Notes: a model not told the origin generated them from the sequence alone. DNA of 53,226 nucleotides from Planctomycetota bacterium (GCA_016935485.1 JAFGQW010000360.1:1-53226), one strand, 5' to 3'. Counted from the stretch's first letter, positions 44,801 to 52,305 are shown. A program made the numbers and translations.

Positions 44801-44857
44801 GTCCCGCGCGTCGACGCAGCGGTCGGCGTAGCGCCGGCGCCAGTCGTCAGGCGGCAT
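41834..44857 (-). CDS. Three-domain fusion: acetyl-CoA hydrolase/transferase + GNAT acetyltransferase + HDAC-type deacetylase
   Basis: A 1007-residue cytoplasmic protein. Residues about 10-440 are an acetyl-CoA hydrolase/CoA-transferase (Cat1/AarC type): RDLGIHTDIL, IELHPIDVVGDP and VEEVDLTG with the probable catalytic Glu317. Residues about 462-622 are a GNAT domain with the acetyl-CoA loop RGLGLG (556-561). Residues about 628-1007 are an AcuC/class I-type deacetylase with every key residue: His757-His758 (GGFHHSS), Asp793 and His795 (DLDAHHGNG), Asp882 (GGDTH) and Tyr921 (GGGGY). Frame and spacing are clean, so this is one chain. It could join acetyl-CoA use with protein acetylation and its removal. 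The start at 44857 has GGAG six bases upstream. Confidence 0.9.
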   Translation of the reverse strand: MPPDDWRRRYADRCVDARDALARIRNGQTLFIGSGCGEPRLLTRTLAAMASRFADVRIIHILAQGDLDLARPELLSSFRYNTLYVGRAAETAVASGVADFTPIHLSEVPEAIARGLLGIDVALVQVSPPDPAGFASLGISVDIVKAAVENARLVIAQVNAEMPRTAGDSLVAAERIHLLVDGTEPLLEVAALPLDPVSLTIGRHVANLIADGTTLHFDTGVISAATMRCLDTKRDLGIHTDILTDDILRLIQAGVVTNRTKEVHRGKTVATIALGSRALYAALAARPDIELHPIDVVGDPGLIARHRQMLALQSVEEVDLTGVARLDSGEISDPRRLPGGTDFLRGVRRAAGGLTVVALPSTTADGAASRIAPECTGRGVYLERAAVDAVVTEFGSVFLQGLTIRERAVALLSVAHPRFRPRLLAEARRLHYLPPDQILPSEPGWVYPHHYEFHRTFAGGLEVFFRPVKPFDARRLQQLFYSLSPESIRLRYHGMIRTLPDREAQKIASVDYSRDMALIGLVGRRTNREIVVEGRYTLNTTTHMGEFDILVKESYRGLGLGMFVADTLKKIAYSRGLEGVYADVIEGNAATMALLSKAWPTAEKRWEAGSCVFTLHFPPADIQRPKDSIIVYSGRFNDHAYGENHPFRPDRARTALRLIHQQGFLGEPWMRVEEPAMISRERLIESHAPAFVAALERANGGGWDEGMLAFHLGGEEAPVFKGLFDYVLLYVSATLTGADRIIRDNANVVFNPLGGFHHSSRDHAEGFCYLNDVIAAIDTFLVHGHRVAYLDLDAHHGNGVQDAYYHDDRVLVLSLHETGRTLYPWSGFETEIGAGAGRGFTVNVPLPPHTDDEAYAAVFDRVVPPAVAAFRPSVVVAVVGGDTHRNDPLTHLSMTNNVAVEAMKRIRDFSNHLLLLGGGGYHVEATARQWCRVWATANRIDSMPDYLTVLGGAFLGAGELQGADLVDMAYRVSGAEKQAILEELDRIARFHEETTLPLIRGRVGAVA

Positions 44858-44926
44858 GGCGCGCGCTCCCGGTCCGCGCGGCCGCAGGGAAGGAGGGAGT
44901 GCCGCACGCCGCGGCGATGCGGGCCC

Positions 44927-45526
44927 TCACGGCGTCTTCGCTCCGGAGGCGACCGCGAGCGTCACGGTGCCGCGCAGCGTGCCGTAGCGCGCGGCCAGCA
45001 CGATGTGCGCCCTGTCCGTGCCGGGCACGAGCGCCAGGTTGAGGCACGGGATCTCGGCTTCCGCAGTCGTGACGGCGAGCGGCACCTCGATGCGCGGCCG
45101 CCCCTGGCGGTCGAGCACGAGGAAGCGCCAGCGGCCGTCGGACTCCGAGCGGAAGCCGGCGTCGTGCGTGCCCGGCGCGAGCCGCTCCGCGCCGATCTGC
45201 AGCGGCACGTCGGTCGAGAGCTGCACCAGGCGGCGAAGCACGCGCGCGTTGAAGAAAGCCTGCGCCCGCGGGTGGGTCCGCATCGTCTCGAGGGTCCCGG
45301 CGCTCAGCGAGACCGCCCGGTAGCGCACGCGGATGCGCACCGGCGGGCGCGCGGGCTCGGGGCCGGCCTGGCCCGGATCGAGCTCGATCGTGCTGGTGCA
45401 GATCCGCACGTCCTCGCCCTGGGCGGCGGCCGCGGGCGCGGTCGCCGCAGAACCCGGGACGGAGATGGAGAACAACGCGGTCGAGATCGCCACGGCGACG
45501 GCCGCGGCTCGCTGGAGTGGGCTCAT
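44927..45526 (-). CDS. Secreted protein of unknown function
   Basis: A 199-residue exported protein. The signal peptide (AAAVAVAISTALFSISVPGSA) is followed by a mostly beta domain with DVRICTSTIELD, VRIRVRYRAVSLSAG and EIPCLNLALVPG. There are two Cys, which may pair. A promoter-like sequence ends only 8 bases before the ATG, so the transcript may be leaderless. The fusion gene starts 69 bases downstream, which makes co-transcription possible although the two proteins act in different compartments. Confidence 0.65.
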   Translation of the reverse strand: MSPLQRAAAVAVAISTALFSISVPGSAATAPAAAAQGEDVRICTSTIELDPGQAGPEPARPPVRIRVRYRAVSLSAGTLETMRTHPRAQAFFNARVLRRLVQLSTDVPLQIGAERLAPGTHDAGFRSESDGRWRFLVLDRQGRPRIEVPLAVTTAEAEIPCLNLALVPGTDRAHIVLAARYGTLRGTVTLAVASGAKTP

Positions 45527-45534
45527 GGCAAGGG

Positions 45535-45563
45535 ATCGTAGGACGCCGGGGCGGTGCGGTCAA
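45535..45563 (-). promoter_or_regulatory. Sigma70-like promoter, possibly giving a leaderless mRNA
   Basis: On the minus strand, TTGACC (45558-45563), a 17-base spacer and TACGAT (45535-45540). The ATG at 45526 begins 8 bases after the -10 box. It partly overlaps the end of the gene at 45560-48007. Confidence 0.5.
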
Positions 45564-48007
45564 CCGCCTGCTTGCGGCCGCCGGCCGCCCGGCGGTCCAT
45601 CGCCGTCGAGCCCGCCGGCAAACGGCGCCGCAAGGAGCGCGCGCCGCACCTCCTCGCGGAGCGTCGCCGCGTCCACGGACGGAGCGACGGCGAGCCCGAG
45701 GCGGATGCGATGACCGTCTACCCGGAAGTGAACGCGGGCGGCGCGGTCGTGCCGGCGCCCGATCCGCTGCACGAGCTGCCGGACTGCCATCCAGTCGCTG
45801 TCGAGCGAGAGCGAGAACTCGAGCAGCGCCGGCGCTCTCGGCGCGGCGGCGGCGGCGGCGGCGGAGGAGGAGGAGGAGGGGGGGGAGGAGGAGGGGAAGG
45901 GGCGCGGAGCGGCTGCGGCGTGGGCCGCGGCGGATTCCGGAGGCCGGGAGCGCACCAGCCGGCGATTGCCGATGCGGACGGCCACCGGACGGCCCGGCTC
46001 GCCCACGTCGACGACGGAGTCGAGCCACCCGCGCCGCACCACGCGGCCGCGGATCACGTCGTTCCAGACGAGCTCGCCCGGGCGTGCGCGGCCGCCCAGG
46101 CGGAGCCGCAGTCCGCCGAAGAGATCGAACGGCACGCTCCAGGCGAGCGCGAGCACGCCGGCGCCACCGATTCCGGCGAGCGCGTGCGCGGCCGGCCCGT
46201 TGCGGAGCAGACCGGTGGCGAGCAAACCGAGCGTGCCCGCGAGGCAGAGGAGCTGGAGCGGCCGCGCGAGAAGGGGCGCGCGCCGCACGCGGGAGGCGGC
46301 GAGCCCGAGCGCGAGCAGGCCGGCGGCGACCGCGATCAGCGGTTCGGTGGCGGGGAGCCGGGCGGTCTGCGCACGCAGCCGCGGCAGCCACTCCCGCCGG
46401 AGTCGATGCGCGAGATCATCCGGGGGTGGCGCCTCTTGCCGGGCGATGAGCCGGGCCAGCGCCGCGCGCCGGGCCTCCACGGCGAGCGCCGCTTCGTGGT
46501 CGCGCTCGAGGCCGGCCAGGTAGCGCTGGCGCGCTTCGAGGAGCGCCGTGCGCGCTTGAGAGATCGCCTGCTCGCGCGCCGGAGCGGAAGGGTCCTCGAG
46601 CGGGCGGCCGGCCAGCGCCTCGGCCTCGTCGAGCGCCGTCTCGAGGAGCTGTCTGGCGGTGTGCCGCTCCGCGTCGAGGGCGGCGCGTCCGGCACGCCGG
46701 GTGGCTTCGGCAGCGAGCACCGCCGCGTGCGGTTCCGCGAGCGCGGCCGGGGCGTTCGGCGGCAGGTCGGGCACCGCGCGCCGGCGGTCGGGCCCCGGCG
46801 CGGGAAGCAGCCCGCCGAGGTCCGGGGGGCTGAGACACTTCCGCCGGAGCGCCGCCGCCTGGGAGGCGAGCAGATCGATGACCTCTCGCGTCCGCGCGTC
46901 GTCGCGCGCGAGCCGGGCCGGCTCCTCTGCCCTCTCGCGGGCGGCAAGTCGGGCCTCGGCGCTCGCCTCGAGACACTGTTCGGTGTCCAGGCCGGGGAGG
47001 TTCGCGAGCTCGATTGCCTGCGCACGGCATGCTTCGAGGTAGCGGGCCCAGTCGCGGTGAAACGCGGCCACGCTCTCCAGGTGCTCCCGCTCGCGGGCCG
47101 CAATCGCGGCGAGCTCCCGCCGGGCTTCGATCGCCGTGTGGAGTGCGGCGCGTGCCCGCGCGTTGTCGATCACCTCGGCGAGCGGCGCCGGCTCGCTGCA
47201 CGCGCCGGCTGCCTCGGCGGGCGGTGAGAGCGCTCGCTGCAGGCGGGCGGCGGGACCGGCGCGCGTTGCGGTGAGTGCCGCCTGGTCGTCGAGGAGCGCT
47301 TTCCAGCGCGCGTGCAGCGACTGGCGCTGGGACACGAGCGCCGTCCGCGCGCGCTCGTGGGCCTGGGCCGCGCTCGCCGCCTCGGCGGCCCGGATCCCCT
47401 CCGCTTCGAGCAGCTCCTTCTCGACGCGGTCCTTCTCGAGGACGAAGGCATCAAGGCCGCGCTCCTCGTCTTCCGCCGTCTGCCTGGCTGCCTCGCACCG
47501 GGCGCGCAGGTCCTCCACGAGCTCGGCCATGCGCTCGGCCAGCGGGTCGCGGAGTGCATGGGGCCCGCGGGCCGGGCGGGGGAGCTGGCGGCGCCGCGCG
47601 AGCGCGCCCTCGAGCTCGCCGCGCGTCGCCTTGAGTAGCAGGTGGCGATCGAGGGCGCTCGCGAACCGCCGGCGCAGATGGACCTCCAGGCGGCTCAGCA
47701 CGAAGCTGTCCAGGCGGAGCGCGGCCACCCGCTCGGAGGAGGAAACGGCGGATGCTTGCGCGCCGCTCGCGGCCTCGCGCGACGGTCGGCAGTCCCGGAG
47801 CTCGCGGTACGCGGCGTCCGCCTCGGCCGCGCGCTGCTCGACGGCCGCTAGCTGCTCGGCGAGGCGCTGCTCGAGGCGCACGAGGAAGTCACGGCTCGGC
47901 GCGCGCGCGGGCGCGCTCGCCTGCGCGGCTGCCGGGCCGGTTCCGAGCACGGTGAAGAGGAGGCAGGCCGCGGCGATCTCGCTCGCTCGCGCGCGTCTCG
48001 GCGGCAT
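45560..48007 (-). CDS. Coiled-coil membrane protein with an MscS-like C-terminal region
   Basis: An 815-residue protein. The signal peptide (CLLFTVLGTGPAAAQ) is followed by about 530 residues of Ala/Glu/Arg-rich coiled coil, as in the periplasmic part of MscK-type channels. Three hydrophobic segments follow (about 570-650). Then comes LRLRLGGRARPGELV with GRVVRRGWLDSVV and RIGNRRLV, which resembles the MscS beta domain. The number of helices is low and the pore helix is not convincing, so the channel role is tentative. A Ser/Ala tract coded by a triplet repeat interrupts the C-terminal part. The ATG at 48007 is chosen because the upstream TTG (48076) is the -35 box of the promoter. Confidence 0.6.
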   Translation of the reverse strand: MPPRRARASEIAAACLLFTVLGTGPAAAQASAPARAPSRDFLVRLEQRLAEQLAAVEQRAAEADAAYRELRDCRPSREAASGAQASAVSSSERVAALRLDSFVLSRLEVHLRRRFASALDRHLLLKATRGELEGALARRRQLPRPARGPHALRDPLAERMAELVEDLRARCEAARQTAEDEERGLDAFVLEKDRVEKELLEAEGIRAAEAASAAQAHERARTALVSQRQSLHARWKALLDDQAALTATRAGPAARLQRALSPPAEAAGACSEPAPLAEVIDNARARAALHTAIEARRELAAIAAREREHLESVAAFHRDWARYLEACRAQAIELANLPGLDTEQCLEASAEARLAARERAEEPARLARDDARTREVIDLLASQAAALRRKCLSPPDLGGLLPAPGPDRRRAVPDLPPNAPAALAEPHAAVLAAEATRRAGRAALDAERHTARQLLETALDEAEALAGRPLEDPSAPAREQAISQARTALLEARQRYLAGLERDHEAALAVEARRAALARLIARQEAPPPDDLAHRLRREWLPRLRAQTARLPATEPLIAVAAGLLALGLAASRVRRAPLLARPLQLLCLAGTLGLLATGLLRNGPAAHALAGIGGAGVLALAWSVPFDLFGGLRLRLGGRARPGELVWNDVIRGRVVRRGWLDSVVDVGEPGRPVAVRIGNRRLVRSRPPESAAAHAAAAPRPFPSSSPPSSSSSAAAAAAAPRAPALLEFSLSLDSDWMAVRQLVQRIGRRHDRAARVHFRVDGHRIRLGLAVAPSVDAATLREEVRRALLAAPFAGGLDGDGPPGGRRPQAGG
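45842..45897. repeat. In-frame triplet microsatellite (GCG/GGA)
   Basis: Runs of GCG and GGA triplets code for poly-Ala and poly-Ser with two Pro on the minus strand. A run of eight or so G inside the tract adds a slippage-prone site. Length changes by three would alter the linker; changes by one would truncate the protein. Confidence 0.7.
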
Positions 48008-48046
48008 CGCGATTCCCCTGGGTCCCCGAAGGTCTCGAAAAGATCG

Positions 48047-48076
48047 ATGGTACCTCGAAGAGCGGGAAATGTCCAA
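48047..48076 (-). promoter_or_regulatory. Sigma70-like promoter for the coiled-coil membrane protein gene
   Basis: On the minus strand, TTGGAC (48071-48076), an 18-base spacer and TACCAT (48047-48052). The leader to 48007 is about 33 bases and contains AGGGGA before the ATG. Confidence 0.5.
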
Positions 48077-48124
48077 GGGGGAAGGCGCGGGTGGGGGGGG
48101 CGCGCTCGATCAAGAGTCCGAGCG

Positions 48125-49408
48125 TCACTCCACAAGGATGCCCAGCGGTTCTGTGATGCGGCGAATGCCCGCAGGCCCGTAGGTCAGCGCGGCCACGAAG
48201 AAGCGCAGCCCGCGGAGCCCCGGAGCGTGCGGAATCGCCAGTGTCATCGTGGCCGTGCCCGTGGCGTCCAGTAGCCCCGCGAAGCCGCGGAACATGGCCG
48301 GGTTGGTGAGCGAGATCAGGAGGAGCGCATCGGGATCGAGCGGGATCCGACCGGCCGGCGTTGGAATCCCCGTCAGCGCACCGAGAGCAGCTCCGGCCCG
48401 GAAAGGCCGCCCGGACTCGGAGGGCACCACCAGGTGGATCGCGTACACGGCGCCCGGAGTTGGGATGCCCGCACCCGTGAGCATGCGGCTTCCCCAGGTG
48501 ACGACGTCGGAGGGGAACGTCTGCATCGGGGAATATCACCAGAGCTGAACGCCTCGCCCCGTCGTGATGTCGTAGCGCTGGAGATCGACGTTCTGGGTGA
48601 CGTAGTGGTCCCTATGAAACGGATTGTAGTCGAGACCGAGTGGGATGCCACCAGGCACGAGAGGAGCCAGGGTGGCGGTCGCGCCGGTGCGCGGATCGTA
48701 GCGAAGGAGATTGCCCCACGCGGCGAGGACCGAGCCGTCAACCAGGTGGGTCTCAAACTTCACCCGTGCGTTCACGAAGCTCCAGAGGACACCCCGCTGC
48801 GTAGACACGATCTGTCCCGAGCGAGCGAGACGGTGGACGTCGCCGCTGGCGGTGCCGACGCGCAGGTCACCGGTCAGAAGGTCCTCCACCATGGCCGCGG
48901 CGTTCGGCAGGGCCGGAGCCACGGTGGTCAGCGTTTTCGCGGGCGGCGACCACCGGAAGATGCCCCCTTCGACGGCGTCGGCAGAGTAGTTCAGGAGGAG
49001 CAGATCCCCGCGCTGGTCGACGATGCCGATCGGCACGAAGCGAAAGGTCGGGGGCAGGGCGGACAGCGTACGCAATACACGGGCGCGATCGAAGTGGAGC
49101 AACTGAAAGGTGGCTTGGGCAACGCCGAAGGGGAGGGCGGTGAACAGGATGCCGTCATTGCGCGGTGCGGCGGCGAGACCGCTGGCGCCGGTGGCTGCCA
49201 TGGCGGTGCCGAACAGGGTAGTCGGGCTGCCGCCGCCATGCGGAACCGCATAGACACCCAGCACGTATGGCAGGGGGCCATTGGCGAGGAGGATCACATC
49301 GCCGTCCGAGACTTGCGCGCCGGCGCCAGTGATCAGAAGCGCAATGCCGAGCCCTGCCGTCGCTACCAGCAGTCTCCTGCAGACCTCTGAGCGAAGAGGC
49401 CCAACCAA
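48125..49408 (-). pseudogene. Propeller protein gene interrupted by an in-frame TGA
   Basis: A 428-codon frame cut by one TGA at 48536-48538. The first part (49408-48536, 290 residues) has a signal peptide and propeller repeats (SDGDVILLANG, GIPLGLDYNPFHRD). The second part, in the same frame (48535-48125), begins YSPMQTFPSDVVTWGSRM and forms the shared C-terminal module (LDATGTATMTLAIPH). The joined product would be about 427 residues, close to the 442 of the intact relative at 36876, which has GLEVYGSRRLACNG at the join. A fresh nonsense mutation, read-through or a sequencing error could explain it. The start is an unsure TTG with a weak ribosome site. Confidence 0.75.
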
Positions 49409-49429
49409 CGCGGTTCTGCTCTACCGCGC

Positions 49430-49459
49430 AGAGTAGTCAGAGAGCCGGAGTGGGGTCAA
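49430..49459 (-). promoter_or_regulatory. Sigma70-like promoter for the interrupted propeller gene
   Basis: On the minus strand, TTGACC (49454-49459), an 18-base spacer and TACTCT (49430-49435). The leader to the TTG at 49408 would be only about 15 bases. The promoter looks intact although the gene carries a stop. Confidence 0.55.
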
Positions 49460-49580
49460 GGCCGGGGCTGGATCGAAGGGGATTGCGGGATTCGGGCGCC
49501 CTGGGGGCGTCGTGGAAGGCGGGCGACCGGGGGGGGGTACGGACGGGTTGTGCTTGCGACATCTCGCCGGGGGGGGCGAG

Positions 49581-50747
49581 TCACAGCCGCCGGCGGCCGA
49601 GTGCCGGCCCGAACAGGCAGGCGCGGTCGAGCAACACGAACGGCCCGCGGGCCGCCGGGAGCGAGCCGGCGGCGAGGTGCACCGCCCGGTGCTCCGGGAG
49701 CAGCACCATGCTGTAGATGTTGAGCGAGCCCTGGGCGGTGCGTGCGAGGTGTGTCTTGACGCTCTCCACGGACCACGGGGTCTCCGCGCGCCCGGCCGCT
49801 TCGAGGAGGTACCGCATGCGCGGGCACCAAGACGGCGCGTCGTCGGGCCCGGCGCACATCTCGGGCGCGCGATGGTGGTTGGTGCCGAACAGCAGCCCGT
49901 TCTCGGGGCGCCGCACCGCCATCCGGCGCACCGAGAACTCGGCGAGCGCGGCGTCGCCCGATGCGGCCGCGAGCATCAGGTTGTTCGAGGTGCAGCGCGG
50001 ACCGTGCTCGAGGATCGCGAGCGCCTCCGCCACCTCCGCCGCCGACTCCGCGATCCGGCGGTAGAGCATCAGCGCGGGCATCGCTGCCGGCGAGAACGCC
50101 GGGTCGCCGCCGGGCACCTCCATGACCGCGCCGGCCAGTCCGTCCTCGTTCAGGAAGGAGTGGGTGCCGATGAAGCCCGGGTGCGTGATCGACGCGAAGG
50201 ACTTCTTGCCGCGGGGGTGGTAGACGACGACGAGCGCGTAGCGCTCGGCGACCCCGAGGGTGGGGAAGTCGAAGTTCCGGCCCAAGAGCGGCGTGCCCTC
50301 CACCGACCGCGCGCGGGAAACTGCGATCGTCGTGCAGCGCACGAGCTTCTTCACGTCGGCGAACGTGTTCACCAGCAGGAGCTCCTCCTCACCGAGCGGC
50401 GAGGCGGCGGCGAACGCTGCCATCTCCGCGCGGTAGTCCGCGGGAATGTGTGGCTCCATCTGGCGGGCCTTGGCGAGCACGAGGCGCCGGAGCGGTCCCA
50501 CCAGCGCGCGCGCGAGGTAGTCACGCACGCCGCGGGCACCACTCTCCCCGATCAGGCGCCCGGCCTGCTCGCCCATCTCGGCCGGCGTGCCGTAGAGCTT
50601 CAGCACCGGGATGTGCGCCTCGTAGCGGAGCGTGGCGGGGCCGTGCCGGCCCTCCGCGTAGGGCCTCGTGTCGTCCGCTGGCTGCGCGCCGGCGATGCCG
50701 CAGACGATCGCGAGGAGGAGCACGAGGCAGCGGCGCGGAATCGGCAA
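49581..50747 (-). CDS. Secreted C45-type acyltransferase/Ntn-hydrolase-like protein
   Basis: A 388-residue exported protein of the acyl-CoA:6-aminopenicillanate acyltransferase-like (peptidase C45) family. After the signal peptide (VLLLAIVCGIAGAQ) come GTPAEMGEQAGRLIG and, after the probable self-cleavage site, CTTIAV with the likely N-terminal nucleophile Cys138. LGRNFDFPTLG and LNEDGLAGAVMEVPG are also typical. The residue before Cys138 is Arg rather than the frequent Gly. The TTG at 50747 is preceded by AGGAGG with a 7-base spacer and fits the promoter; the longer frame to 50942 starts with Arg-rich noise. The substrate is unknown. Confidence 0.78.
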   Translation of the reverse strand: MPIPRRCLVLLLAIVCGIAGAQPADDTRPYAEGRHGPATLRYEAHIPVLKLYGTPAEMGEQAGRLIGESGARGVRDYLARALVGPLRRLVLAKARQMEPHIPADYRAEMAAFAAASPLGEEELLLVNTFADVKKLVRCTTIAVSRARSVEGTPLLGRNFDFPTLGVAERYALVVVYHPRGKKSFASITHPGFIGTHSFLNEDGLAGAVMEVPGGDPAFSPAAMPALMLYRRIAESAAEVAEALAILEHGPRCTSNNLMLAAASGDAALAEFSVRRMAVRRPENGLLFGTNHHRAPEMCAGPDDAPSWCPRMRYLLEAAGRAETPWSVESVKTHLARTAQGSLNIYSMVLLPEHRAVHLAAGSLPAARGPFVLLDRACLFGPALGRRRL

Positions 50748-50807
50748 GGTTCGGCCTCCTCCAGTCGGGCGCGGCGTGGTTCCGCCGGGGTCTTCGTGCG
50801 CGAGGTC

Positions 50808-50836
50808 TTTATACGCGAGCCGCGCGCAACCGTCAC
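50808..50836 (-). promoter_or_regulatory. Sigma70-like promoter for the acyltransferase-like gene
   Basis: On the minus strand, GTGACG (50831-50836), a 17-base spacer and TATAAA (50808-50813). The leader to the TTG at 50747 is about 53 bases. It rules out the longer coding frame as the normal start. Confidence 0.6.
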
Positions 50837-50953
50837 CCCCCTGTGCCGCCCGCTTCTTCCTGGCGCCGCCGCGCCGTTGCCGTCCCGACCTTGAGCGACT
50901 TGGCCGCGGGTGCAATCCCTTCCGGGACGTCCGGAATGCCAAGGAAGGTGTGC

Positions 50954-51838
50954 ATGCTTCTCGGCGCTCACGTCTCGGTCGCGGGCGGGCTCGAGCACGC
51001 CCCGGCTCACGGAAAGACGCTCGGGGCGGAGGCGATCCAGATCTTCACCCGGAACCAGCGCACGTGGCGCCACCGGCCGCTCTGCGCCGCGGAGGTGGCC
51101 GCGTTCCGCGCCGCGCGGGCGGCCGCCGGCACCCGGGCCGTGCTGGCTCACGGCTCCTATCTCCTCAACCTCGCGGCGGCGGATCCCGCCATCCTGCGGC
51201 GGTCGCGCGCGGCGCTCCTCGCCGAGATCGAGCGCTGCCGGCGTCTCGGGGTCGACGTGCTCGTGGTCCACCCCGGTGCGCACGGCGGACGGGGCGAGGC
51301 GGCCGGTGTCCGCGCCGTGGCGGCGAGCCTCGACTGGGCCCTCGAGCACGCCGGCGGGACGGGGCGGGTGACCCTCGCGCTGGAGACCACGGCGGGCCAG
51401 GGGCACAGCCTGGGACACCGCTTCGAGCACCTCCGGGACATTCTCGGGCGGTTGCGCCGGCCCGCCGGCGTGGCGGTGTGCATCGATACCTGCCATGTCT
51501 TCGCGGCCGGCTACGAGCTGCGGTCTGCCGGGGGCTACGAGGAGACGCTCGCCGCGCTTGGCCGCACGGTCGGCCTGGACCGCGTGGCCGCGATCCATCT
51601 CAACGACTCCCGGGGGCCGCTCGGCAGCCGGCGCGACCGGCACGTCGATCTCGGCGCGGGGGAGCTCGGGATCCGCGTGTTCACGCGCCTGGTCCGCGAT
51701 CGCCGCCTGAGCGGCCTGCCGGCGGTGCTCGAGACTCCCGGCGGCATGGCGATCTGGAAGCGGGACATTGCGCGGCTCGAGCGCGCACGCCGGTGCCGGC
51801 CGGCGCGCGCCAGAACGGAAGGAACGAAGCGCCCATGA
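50954..51838 (+). CDS. nfo: Endonuclease IV (AP endonuclease)
   Basis: A 294-residue DNA-repair enzyme that nicks DNA 5' of abasic sites using a three-zinc centre. The N-terminus LLGAHVSVAGGLEHA, then AHGSYLLNLA, VVHPGAHGG, ETTAGQG, CIDTCHVFAAGY, HLNDSRGPLGSRRDRH and ETPGG follow the family in order, with the metal-binding His, Glu and Asp residues. The start at 50954 has AAGGAAGG five bases upstream. It overlaps the GAF gene as ATGA, so the two are translated together, which suggests a shared role in oxidative damage. Confidence 0.93.
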   Translation: MLLGAHVSVAGGLEHAPAHGKTLGAEAIQIFTRNQRTWRHRPLCAAEVAAFRAARAAAGTRAVLAHGSYLLNLAAADPAILRRSRAALLAEIERCRRLGVDVLVVHPGAHGGRGEAAGVRAVAASLDWALEHAGGTGRVTLALETTAGQGHSLGHRFEHLRDILGRLRRPAGVAVCIDTCHVFAAGYELRSAGGYEETLAALGRTVGLDRVAAIHLNDSRGPLGSRRDRHVDLGAGELGIRVFTRLVRDRRLSGLPAVLETPGGMAIWKRDIARLERARRCRPARARTEGTKRP

Positions 51839-52305
51839 CCGACAACAAGCCGGAGCTGCTCCGCTTCCTGCGGGAGCGCGTGGAGGAGGTGATCGCCGCC
51901 GACGACGCGCCCGACCGCAAGCTGGAGCGCGTCTGCCGGATGCTGGCGGACGGGCTCACGACGTTTGACTGGGTGGGCATCTACCGCGTGGATGCCGGGC
52001 GCCGCGAGCTGGTGCTCGGACCCTACGTCGGCCAGCCGACCGAGCACGTGCGCATCCCGTTCGGGCGCGGCGTCTGCGGGCAGGTGGCCGAGAGCCGGCG
52101 CACGCTCGTCGTGAACGACGTCGCCGCCGAGCCCAACTACCTCTCGTGCAGCGCGGCGGTGCGCTCCGAGATCGTCGTGCCGATCTTTCGCGGCGGCGCG
52201 ATGGTGGCCCAGCTCGACATCGACTCCCACACGGCCGCGGCGTTCGCGGCGGAGGAGCGCCGTTTCGTGGAGGACGTGGCGGCGCATCTCGGCGAGCTGA
52301 TCTGA
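51835..52305 (+). CDS. GAF-domain protein, free methionine-R-sulfoxide reductase-like
   Basis: A 156-residue cytoplasmic protein. TFDWVGIYRVD, LVLGPYVGQP, IPFGRGVCGQVAES, NYLSCSAAVRSEIVVPIF and QLDIDSH match fRMsr (YebR-type) GAF proteins, which reduce free methionine sulfoxide. Two of the three usual Cys are present (in GVCG and LSCS). The first, expected in the GKxxC segment, is absent (GQPTEHVRI), so the reductase cycle may differ. Alternatively it is a simple GAF sensor. The start is fixed by the four-base overlap with nfo. Confidence 0.75.
   Translation: MTDNKPELLRFLRERVEEVIAADDAPDRKLERVCRMLADGLTTFDWVGIYRVDAGRRELVLGPYVGQPTEHVRIPFGRGVCGQVAESRRTLVVNDVAAEPNYLSCSAAVRSEIVVPIFRGGAMVAQLDIDSHTAAAFAAEERRFVEDVAAHLGELI

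Noticed and set aside
48008-48076. Start of the coiled-coil membrane protein at TTG 48076
   Set aside because: That TTG is the first half of a -35 box, and transcription would start after it. The ATG at 48007 has a ribosome site and a signal peptide.
48536-48538. Selenocysteine at the in-frame TGA
   Set aside because: The protein has no redox motif at this place, intact relatives have no Cys there, and I saw no obvious SECIS-like hairpin right after the TGA. A nonsense mutation is simpler.
50748-50942. Longer N-terminus of the acyltransferase-like protein reaching 50942
   Set aside because: It crosses the TATAAA promoter and encodes Arg/Gly-rich noise. The TTG at 50747 has AGGAGG and starts the signal peptide.
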